From Chloroflexota bacterium (lineage in GTDB: Bacteria > Chloroflexota > Anaerolineae > Caldilineales > Caldilineaceae): a stretch of DNA of 64,000 nucleotides. Under the pieces are notes generated by a model that searched no databases, had not been told where the DNA came from, and saw only the letters and a program-made list of their open reading frames with translations. The stretch spans positions 1 to 64,000 of the forward strand of contig JAGWYN010000005.1 of assembly GCA_018969295.1 (NCBI GenBank), in the 5' to 3' direction. Made by a program: the position numbers and the translations under genes. Position 1 is the stretch's first letter. Every line of letters starts with the position of its first letter. Of this stretch, positions 50,648 to 56,975 are shown piece by piece.

Positions 50648-52021
50648 ATGGGGTACCATGTACAGGTCAAAAGTATGCAGACTGACCGTTGCGTTCAGCG
50701 GGGAAACTGCTGGCAGGTCTTGTGGGGCAGCAGACGATGGCGTGCGTCGGGTGTCGCCTGGATTGCGCTGCTGGCCATCGCAGCGGCATTCTGGGTGTCG
50801 ACCCCTGCGCGTGCACAATCGGCTGCCGGCGGCCACGGCAGTCCTGCATTCCAGTATCCTGGGTGGCCAGACCCAGCAGGTATCTGTGTTGGGCCAAACC
50901 TCGTCTACAACGGAGGCTTTGAGCAGGGATTCAGCCCGGTTGCAGTCGGAAATGTCGGCAACAACTGGGGCTTTTTTACCAATGGGGGCGGTGCTGCCTA
51001 TGGATTTTATAACGATCAGTGGCCACGTGCCCTTGCGGAAGGGCGCCATAGCCAGTTGATCGAGATCAACACGAACCATGGGCTTCCTGCGGACAACGAT
51101 CGCTATGCGGGGATCTACCAGTACCTTGCCGGGCTGCACCCTGGTGTGACCTATGAATTCAGGGTCAGTGGGCTGCTGCGAGGAGAGGGAGATGAGAAAG
51201 ATCCCTACCGATTTGCGGTGCAGTGGGGGTATCTGCCTGGCTACAGTGGGGAGTGGCAGGCGGTCAACAACTGGACAGAGTTGAATCTGGGGCCAGTCGA
51301 AGTGCGTACAAATCCAGGGGCTGCGGTGAACTATACGATGAGGTTTGTCGCCCAGTCGTCCGAAATAACACTCTTTCTGCGTGGATGGAAGAAATGGGGT
51401 ATCCCCTATGTGGAGATGGATCTGAACATCGACAACGTCGCAGTGGTTGCCTGTGGCGGGCATGGAGGGTCAGTGGTCCCAGAATGTCCTGTGCAGGGCT
51501 GCCAGGCAACATACCCGCCTGTGGTGGAACCCATCGTGCACGAATGCAGCGGTGCCTGTGGAGGGTCAGTGGTCCCAGAATGTCCTGTGCAGGGCTGCCA
51601 GGCAACATACCCGCCTGTGGTGGAACCCATCGTGCACGAATGCAGCGGTGCCTGTGGGGAGGAGCCATGGTGGCCGGTGGAGACAGGATCGGGCTGTACC
51701 CATACTGTGCGGCCGGGAGAGATGCTGGCCAAGATTGCCTACCACCATGGTGTGAGTCTGTATGAACTCTCCGCTGCAAACGGCATTTGGAACCAGGATC
51801 TGATCCTGGTCGGACAACAGCTGGTTTTGCCGGGCTGCAAGGGTGGGCATTCAGCAGGCCAGATTGGGGCATACCACCCGGAGACGCATATCGTGCAGCC
51901 AGGAGAGACGTTGAGCGAGCTGGCAGTCTGGTATGGGGTGACCTTTGACCAGATGATGGCGGCCAACGGTCTCAGAAATCCCAACAAAATCTATGTTGGG
52001 CAGCAGCTAATCATACCGTGA
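50648..52021 (+). CDS. Secreted two-LysM surface protein with duplicated Cys-rich segment
   Basis: 457 aa; GAGGAG precedes the ATG by 8 nt. A signal peptide with long basic n-region ends near residue 57 (WIALLAIAAAFWVSTPARAQS). Then comes a domain of about 200 aa opening 'GPNLVYNGGFEQGF', a galactose-binding-like jelly-roll pattern known from carbohydrate-binding modules. A Cys-rich 32-aa unit (GGSVVPECPVQGCQATYPP and VVEPIVHECSGAC) is present twice, identical at protein and DNA level. Two LysM domains finish the protein (HTVRPGEMLAKIAYHHGVSL and HIVQPGETLSELAVWYGVTF), the last ending YVGQQLIIP. It should bind peptidoglycan and perhaps a second glycan at the cell surface. Transcribed alone, with a terminator downstream. 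Confidence 0.83.
   Translation: MGYHVQVKSMQTDRCVQRGNCWQVLWGSRRWRASGVAWIALLAIAAAFWVSTPARAQSAAGGHGSPAFQYPGWPDPAGICVGPNLVYNGGFEQGFSPVAVGNVGNNWGFFTNGGGAAYGFYNDQWPRALAEGRHSQLIEINTNHGLPADNDRYAGIYQYLAGLHPGVTYEFRVSGLLRGEGDEKDPYRFAVQWGYLPGYSGEWQAVNNWTELNLGPVEVRTNPGAAVNYTMRFVAQSSEITLFLRGWKKWGIPYVEMDLNIDNVAVVACGGHGGSVVPECPVQGCQATYPPVVEPIVHECSGACGGSVVPECPVQGCQATYPPVVEPIVHECSGACGEEPWWPVETGSGCTHTVRPGEMLAKIAYHHGVSLYELSAANGIWNQDLILVGQQLVLPGCKGGHSAGQIGAYHPETHIVQPGETLSELAVWYGVTFDQMMAANGLRNPNKIYVGQQLIIP
51463..51654. repeat. Perfect 96-bp tandem duplication
   Basis: 51463-51558 and 51559-51654 are identical in sequence and keep the reading frame, coding for the two Cys-rich units of the LysM protein. The lack of any mismatch, even at third codon positions, points to a recent duplication. 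Confidence 0.92.
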
Positions 52022-52062
52022 CGGTACGGGTTGATTAGATAGACTCCTTCGATGGGCAGTTT

Positions 52063-52092
52063 GCTGGCTGTGGTTCCGGCTCCACAGCCAGC
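52063..52092 (+). terminator. 11-bp hairpin after the LysM gene
   Basis: GCTGGCTGTGG (52063-52073) and CCACAGCCAGC (52082-52092) form a perfect 11-bp stem with an 8-nt loop, 42 bp after the stop. No U-tract follows. Confidence 0.4.
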
Positions 52093-52098
52093 GCTGCG

Positions 52099-52230
52099 CC
52101 TCCAACTCAGCCAACTGGGATACCCGAACGACGAGGAAACAGAGCGAAGGGAAGCGAACAGAACAGCTTTTAGACAAGCCAGGATTCTGGACCGATGGAA
52201 CAGCAGAGCTCCAGCTGGCTGAGTTGGAGG
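52099..52230. repeat. Long-range inverted repeat (20-bp arms)
   Basis: Arms at 52099-52118 and 52211-52230 match as inverted repeats at 19 of 20 positions, with 92 bp between them. No ORF is inside. It could fold an RNA 3' structure or be the ends of a small non-coding element. Confidence 0.6.
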
Positions 52231-52241
52231 GAGATACAGAG

Positions 52242-52270
52242 GGACGGCGTGTGCGGAACGCCGTCCTTTT
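52242..52270 (+). terminator. Rho-independent terminator
   Basis: Stem GGACGGCGT (52242-52250) / ACGCCGTCC (52258-52266) with a 7-nt loop is followed by TTTTGTTTG on the plus strand. It ends the LysM transcript; the minus-strand SDR gene stops 18 bp further on. Confidence 0.75.
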
Positions 52271-52283
52271 GTTTGTAGCCGAT

Positions 52284-53063
52284 TCAGCGATAGGTACCAA
52301 TAATTTTTTGGTGGTCGAAGTCGATCTCAGCGCCGCTCATCAAGGCACCTTTGTCAGAAAGCAGCCACAGGACCAGGCTGGACACATCGGTGGGGCGCAA
52401 AATACGTCCAAAGGGAGCTTGGGCGTCTGCCAGTTCGAGCCAGTTGGCAGGGCGGCCTTCGCTGCGTTGAACCGCATCTTCGTTGGGGGTGGCCATCCAA
52501 CCGACGTTAATGCAGTTGACGCGAATGCGTTCTGTGCCCAGTGCAGCCGCCGCATTTTTGGTGAGGACAGCCAGCCCGCCTTTGGAAGTGCTATAAACGG
52601 TGAGATTGGTCTGACCGCCGCGACCGTTGATACTGCCGATGTTGACGATGCTACCGCCACGGCCTTCTCGGCGCATGATTTTGGCAGTTTCCTGCATCAG
52701 AAAAAAAGGAGCCCTCAAATTGATCGCCATGATCCGCTCCCACAGTTCGATGGTTGTGTCGTAGACCGACCCCCGTTCTGTGGAAGCGGCGCAGTTGACC
52801 AGACCATCGATTCGTCCAAATTGTTGGTCGGCAGTTCGAATGACGGAAAGGCAGTCATCGAGCGAGGCAAGGTCAGCCGGTACAAAATGTGTGGGGCAGC
52901 CGTCTGCACTCAGTTCGGCGGCAACACGATCGCCGTTGGGGCGATTGCGTCCGCAAAGCACGAGGCCTGCTGCCCCTTGTTGGGCAGCATTGCGTGCGAT
53001 CTCTTCACCCAGCCCTTGTGTGCCGCCGGTGACAACGATGATCGAGCCAGCCAATTCAGCCAT
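52284..53063 (-). CDS. Short-chain dehydrogenase/reductase
   Basis: 259 aa NAD(P)-dependent oxidoreductase with the classical SDR fold. Cofactor motif TGGTQGLGEEIA (TGxxxGxG) is at about residue 12, the Asn-Ala-Ala-type motif reads LVNCAAS, and the catalytic set is Ser (VNIGSINGRGG), Tyr and Lys (TVYSTSKGGLAVL), followed by 'RIRVNCINVGWMATP'. Substrate unknown; such enzymes act on sugars, hydroxy-acids or keto-acids. It is the last gene of a four-gene minus-strand run, and its ATG overlaps the preceding hydrolase gene by 8 bp. Confidence 0.9.
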   Translation of the reverse strand: MAELAGSIIVVTGGTQGLGEEIARNAAQQGAAGLVLCGRNRPNGDRVAAELSADGCPTHFVPADLASLDDCLSVIRTADQQFGRIDGLVNCAASTERGSVYDTTIELWERIMAINLRAPFFLMQETAKIMRREGRGGSIVNIGSINGRGGQTNLTVYSTSKGGLAVLTKNAAAALGTERIRVNCINVGWMATPNEDAVQRSEGRPANWLELADAQAPFGRILRPTDVSSLVLWLLSDKGALMSGAEIDFDHQKIIGTYR

Positions 53064-53919
53064 TTTGTTGCTCCTGACAAGCAGTGTTGCGCACAGAATG
53101 CTCGGGGATGTGGTCAGCCAGGATAAAATCGAGCCAACGCGAAACCAGCAAAGACGGAGCCTCTATCATCGGGCTATGGCCGACACCCTGCAGAATTTCC
53201 AGATTGCTGGCACCTGGTATCGCAATCAAGGTCCGGGTCGTGGCGTTGCGGTCAACAATTGTATCCAGTTCTCCCCAGACCAACAAAGCCGGCAGGGTGA
53301 TTCGCTGGGCTTCGGCGAAGCGGTTCCATTGAGACAAGCTGCGGGCAATTTCAGTAAAGGCAGCAGGTGCCATCTGGCCTGCATCTTCGACCAACGTCTC
53401 AAAAAAATCGGCTGCCTGGATGTTGTCGAACGGCACAGTTGGCATCAACAGACGTAAAGCGTCGCGACGCAACAAGCGATTTTCCCGCATCTGTTCGAGC
53501 ACTCGATAGCCTTCCAGCGGCGTGAACACGCCTTCGACCGGCACCGTGTCGACCAAAGTCAGCGTGGCAACCCTATGTGGGTTTTGCAGCACGTACTCGA
53601 CAGCAACGGCGCCGCTGCTGGAATGTGCTATCAGATGAAATTCATCCCAGTTCCAGGCGGAGACCAGAGCGGCCAGATCAGCAGCCAGCTCCTCGATCGC
53701 ATAGCCATCTGCTGGTTTTTCGCTCTGACCACATCCACGCAGGTCGGGGGCAATCGCATAGATCGAATCAGGCAGGGACTTAAAAAAGGGGAGCCACCAA
53801 CGGCTTGTGCCGTAACTGCCGTGCAGCACCAGCAACGGAATTCCATCGTCTTTGCCTGTGCTGCGGCAAAAAAAGCGCAGACGGGCAGTTTGTGTAAAAA
53901 AGGAGTGGCTTGGCGACAT
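53056..53919 (-). CDS. Alpha/beta hydrolase
   Basis: 287 aa with the alpha/beta hydrolase fold: oxyanion region LLVLHGSYGTSRWW, 'YAIAPDLRGCGQSEKPADGY', nucleophile Ser in LIAHSSSGAVAVEY (His-Ser-Ser-Ser-Gly in place of the usual GHSxGG), acid in LLVWGELDTIVDR, and final His in ILQGVGHSPMIEAP. The catalytic triad is complete. Homologues hydrolyse esters, lactones or C-C bonds; substrate cannot be told. It overlaps the SDR gene at its 3' end and lies 3 bp after the beta-repeat protein gene, so all are probably one transcript. Confidence 0.88.
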   Translation of the reverse strand: MSPSHSFFTQTARLRFFCRSTGKDDGIPLLVLHGSYGTSRWWLPFFKSLPDSIYAIAPDLRGCGQSEKPADGYAIEELAADLAALVSAWNWDEFHLIAHSSSGAVAVEYVLQNPHRVATLTLVDTVPVEGVFTPLEGYRVLEQMRENRLLRRDALRLLMPTVPFDNIQAADFFETLVEDAGQMAPAAFTEIARSLSQWNRFAEAQRITLPALLVWGELDTIVDRNATTRTLIAIPGASNLEILQGVGHSPMIEAPSLLVSRWLDFILADHIPEHSVRNTACQEQQNG

Positions 53920-53922
53920 GGT

Positions 53923-54318
53923 TCAGCGGGTTCGTCGGACGAATTCAGCTTCTTCGGGCAAAAAGAACAACAGAAGGGCTGCAGCAGCGGCGGCAGCAGC
54001 AGGACCTTCTACCCGGCCGACCTCTTCTTCGCCCAGGATCAGCCCACCCCGATTGACAACGCCGTCGGGGTCGACCCAGCCAAGTTCACCGCCCTCGAAC
54101 AGGCCGTGGCTGCGCACCCGGCCATCGACAGTGAATGTGCCCAGCTCGCGTTCGTCAAACGCCGTCTTGCAGAAGACATGGCCGTCCCTGCTGACATGCC
54201 CGACAAGGACCCCCTCCCCCCAGCGCAGACGGTAGATCTGTCCAGACGCATCGACAAACCCAATGGCAGAGTCCTCTCCCCCTTCAAGCGTTCGATAGAT
54301 AAGTGTGTTTGTGGACAT
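53923..54318 (-). CDS. Small glycine-rich beta-repeat protein
   Basis: 131 aa. Four imperfect repeats of about 22-25 residues, each ending in a short beta-turn of the type 'xGxVxxxG': GFVDASGQIYRLRWGEG, GHVSRDGHVFCKTAFDERE, GTFTVDGRVRSHGLFEGGE and GWVDPDGVVNRGGLILGEE. The pattern resembles the four-fold 'beta flower' proteins. The C terminus has an Ala-rich hydrophobic run (AAAAAAAALLLFFLP) and a charged tail, perhaps a short anchor. The gene is 2 bp from the IMPase-like gene and 3 bp from the hydrolase gene. Function unknown. Confidence 0.7.
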   Translation of the reverse strand: MSTNTLIYRTLEGGEDSAIGFVDASGQIYRLRWGEGVLVGHVSRDGHVFCKTAFDERELGTFTVDGRVRSHGLFEGGELGWVDPDGVVNRGGLILGEEEVGRVEGPAAAAAAAALLLFFLPEEAEFVRRTR

Positions 54319-54320
54319 TT

Positions 54321-55115
54321 TTACCGCGGATTGGAAAAAGAGAGCCCTGCAACGAATTCTTGCAAGATCGACTGATTGGCGGCAGCGAAGACTGGCATTG
54401 GCCTGGAGACATACTCACCGTCGACAGCAGCCAGTGGGAAAATGGGCTGCTGTTGCCAGCTCTCCAATACCCCTCCTGCTTCAACCACAACCAGCCAGGC
54501 AGCGGCCAGATCCCAAATTTTGGGGGTCGCCTCCACTGCCATCATCGCCGTTCCGTCTGCAACTTTACAAAGGTGGTAGGCGGCACTGCCGCAAATCCGG
54601 CTTTTCAGCCGGGTCTGTATCTGCAGAAGCTTATCGGTGCGCGTACACTTCATCATCAACTGCTCACGGCCGATGGCAGTGTCACGGCAGGTGTGAATCG
54701 GCCTCCTGTTGCGTTGAGCGCCGCCGCCGACCACCGCCGAAAAGGTCTCTCGAAGTAACGGGAAATGGATGACACCGACGACCGGGCATCCTTGATACAG
54801 AAGAGCGATGCTGATCCCCCAGATCGGTAACCCGCGTGCAAAGTTGGTGGTGCCATCGATCGGGTCGACAACCCAGGTGAAGTCGCTCTTCGCATCGTAG
54901 GATGTCACTTGCTCTTCGCTGAGGACACGATGGGCGGGAACATGAGCAGCCAGCCTCTGCACAATCAGGTGGTCGATTGCCAGATCGGTCGCAGTCACCA
55001 GCGAGCCGTCGTCTTTGTGCCGGGCAGGGTGTTGACGAAACTGAGAAACTGCATGCTCGCCACATTCAGTGGCAAGCGTGATCGCAAACTCAAAAAGAGG
55101 CATCCATTCCGACAT
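54321..55115 (-). CDS. Inositol monophosphatase family protein
   Basis: 264 aa from the ATG at 55115 (another ATG lies at 55121). The open frame extends over 100 codons further upstream but without coding character, and the promoter candidate falls right before this start. Metal-binding motifs of the IMPase/FBPase-like family are present: LSEEQVT (Glu), VVDPIDGTTNFARGLPIW (Asp pair), and C-terminal IWDLAAAWLVVVEAGG (Asp). Length is typical. Likely reactions are dephosphorylation of inositol phosphate, fructose-1,6-bisphosphate, histidinol phosphate or PAP. The last would be relevant because PAPS-using sulfotransferases elsewhere in the window generate PAP, but the sequence does not settle it. 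Confidence 0.88.
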   Translation of the reverse strand: MSEWMPLFEFAITLATECGEHAVSQFRQHPARHKDDGSLVTATDLAIDHLIVQRLAAHVPAHRVLSEEQVTSYDAKSDFTWVVDPIDGTTNFARGLPIWGISIALLYQGCPVVGVIHFPLLRETFSAVVGGGAQRNRRPIHTCRDTAIGREQLMMKCTRTDKLLQIQTRLKSRICGSAAYHLCKVADGTAMMAVEATPKIWDLAAAWLVVVEAGGVLESWQQQPIFPLAAVDGEYVSRPMPVFAAANQSILQEFVAGLSFSNPR

Positions 55116-55121
55116 ACTCAT

Positions 55122-55150
55122 ATTATGCCTGCCAACAGCCCGATTGACAA
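55122..55150 (-). promoter_or_regulatory. Leaderless-type promoter of the IMPase gene
   Basis: On the minus strand TTGTCA (55150-55145), a 17-bp spacer and CATAAT (55127-55122). Transcription would begin at about 55115, exactly on the ATG chosen for the IMPase gene. Confidence 0.5.
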
Positions 55151-55270
55151 TTAGGCATCCTGTCAGATCGCTGGAGCAGGTCTTGCTATGTTTGTTGTGA
55201 AAAATACAGACATGTACAAAAATATCGGTTTGTGGTAAAAAAGAAACATTCCATCCGGCGCGTTTTACCC

Positions 55271-56968
55271 ATGTCTTCTCGAAGGAACGGTACAACACCA
55301 ATGGCCAATTTGAGCTTTCTACAGTTGCTTCGGAAGCTAGATCAAAGCAAGTATGTGATTTTGTTGCTCGCAGCGATTGGGGGCATTCTTTTTTTGTCGG
55401 TTCGATCCTGTCAGCCAGATCCTGTGGCGGTTGTTCCAACACCGGATGCCACATTGGTGTCACCGTTTACAGCGGAGGCTCCCAAAGCCACTCCTGTGCC
55501 GATCTCCCCGGCTACCAGTACCGCTATCCGTGAAAACACGGTGCTGACGGATAGCAGCGAAGCTGGTGCAACAGGAGAAATCACTGTCGCGACCTTGACG
55601 CCAACCTTGACGCCAACCTCGACGCCAACCTTGACGCCAACCTTGACGCCAGTCCCGCCTGGACCGGATCGATTTGAATTTGACCCAGTGCGTGGCAGGA
55701 CAGTCATTGCCGGGAGTGGACTCCCAGGGGACATCTTGCGCGTGATGTCCAACGGAGAATTGCTCTCCGCTACAATTGTGGATGCAGCCGGTCGCTGGCA
55801 GATGACGATAGATCTGCCGGGTGGTACCAGCTACAACTTGACGGTCGAGAATGTCACTTTGAATGGTGTTGTACGAGCGACAGCACCAGCCGTCCAGGTC
55901 AATGTACCGTCCCCGACGGCCACCCACACGCCGACGGCCACCCGCACGCCTTCTCCGACAGCCACCCACACGCCGTCCCCGACGGCCACCCACACGCCGA
56001 CAGCCACTCACACGCCGTCCCCGACGGCCACCCACACGCCGACAGCCACCAGTACACCGTCCCCGACGGCCACCCACACGCCGTCCCCGACGGCCACCCA
56101 CACGCCGTCCCCGACGGCCACCCACACGCCGTCCCCGACAGCCACCCACACGCCGTCCCCGACAGCCACTCACACGCCGTCCCCGACAGCCACTCACACG
56201 CCGTCCCCGACGGCTACCTACACGCCTTCTCCGACAGCCACTCACACGCCGTCCCCGACGGCTACCTACACGCCTTCTCCGACAGCCACTCACACGCCGT
56301 CCCCGACGGCCACCTACACGCCTTCTCCGACAGCCACCGGTACACCGTCCCCGACGGCCACCCGCACGCCGTCCCCGACGGCCACCCGCACGCCGTCCCC
56401 GACGGCCACCCGCACGCCATCCCCGACAGCTACCCGCACGCCGTCCCCGACGGCCACCCACACGCCGTCCCCGACGGCCACCCACACGCCGTCCCCGACG
56501 GCCACCCGCACACCGATCCCCCTCGTTGTTTTGTTGCCGCCAGAATTGAGGAGCGGGTTGAACATCTTGGCGGGGAATGGCGTACCTGGTCACATGGTAC
56601 AAATTTGGATTGACGGTGCACCGGTTGGTACGGTTACAGTAGACCCGCAAGGTGGCTGGGAACTGCCAGTTGAACTGGTGGGGAGTGGAATCTACACGTT
56701 TCAGGTAGAGAGCCTAGATGTTGCAGGAGCTGTTATCCTGCGTTCGGAACCGGTTCTGGCAGAAGTATCGGCTGTAGGGCTGGAAGATTCAGTGACAGTG
56801 CCAGACAGTGGTGCACAGGCTATGTCAAAGCCGACGATACAGCCGAGTTCGCTGCCGTCGACCGGTGCTGCGCCTCCTGTTAAAGCCATTGCACTGACTG
56901 TGTTGGTGAGTTTTCTGGCGGTGCTTGTTTTGGCATGGATCGACAGACGCCACTCCAAGCCCTCTTAG
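55271..56968 (+). CDS. Mucin-like TPSPTATH-repeat surface protein with LPSTG tail
   Basis: 565 aa from the ATG at 55271; a GTG at 55232 and an ATG at 55301 are alternatives, none with a strong ribosome-binding site. An N-terminal helix (YVILLLAAIGGILFLSV) acts as signal or anchor. A beta domain follows (about 135-200; 'GSGLPGDILRVMSNGELL'), then about 200 residues of the 8-aa repeat Thr-Pro-Ser-Pro-Thr-Ala-Thr-His/Arg/Tyr, then a second copy of the beta domain (GNGVPGHMVQIWIDGAPVGT). The C terminus reads LPSTG, a hydrophobic helix (AIALTVLVSFLAVLVLAWI) and DRRHSKPS, which is the layout of a sortase substrate. The Thr-rich stalk is a likely target for O-glycosylation by GT39 enzymes (inference). 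Convergent with the LuxR gene. Confidence 0.8.
   Translation: MSSRRNGTTPMANLSFLQLLRKLDQSKYVILLLAAIGGILFLSVRSCQPDPVAVVPTPDATLVSPFTAEAPKATPVPISPATSTAIRENTVLTDSSEAGATGEITVATLTPTLTPTSTPTLTPTLTPVPPGPDRFEFDPVRGRTVIAGSGLPGDILRVMSNGELLSATIVDAAGRWQMTIDLPGGTSYNLTVENVTLNGVVRATAPAVQVNVPSPTATHTPTATRTPSPTATHTPSPTATHTPTATHTPSPTATHTPTATSTPSPTATHTPSPTATHTPSPTATHTPSPTATHTPSPTATHTPSPTATHTPSPTATYTPSPTATHTPSPTATYTPSPTATHTPSPTATYTPSPTATGTPSPTATRTPSPTATRTPSPTATRTPSPTATRTPSPTATHTPSPTATHTPSPTATRTPIPLVVLLPPELRSGLNILAGNGVPGHMVQIWIDGAPVGTVTVDPQGGWELPVELVGSGIYTFQVESLDVAGAVILRSEPVLAEVSAVGLEDSVTVPDSGAQAMSKPTIQPSSLPSTGAAPPVKAIALTVLVSFLAVLVLAWIDRRHSKPS
55907..56515. repeat. 24-bp minisatellite coding for TPSPTATH units
   Basis: About 25 head-to-tail copies of a 24-bp unit (CCGTCCCCGACGGCCACCCA core plus ACACG) with variation mainly at synonymous sites and at the last codon (His, Arg, Tyr, Ser, Gly); a few copies lack the Pro-Ser pair and are 18 bp. 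The array is probably unstable in length. Confidence 0.9.
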
Positions 56969-56975
56969 TGTCCCG

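Noticed and set aside
55907..56515. Possible CRISPR array
   Set aside because: Repeats are head-to-tail without unique spacers and stay in one coding frame; they are a minisatellite.
55460..56650. 396-aa Arg/Gly-rich minus-strand frame
   Set aside because: Created by reading the 24-bp minisatellite backwards; the plus-strand frame has signal, domains and LPSTG tail.
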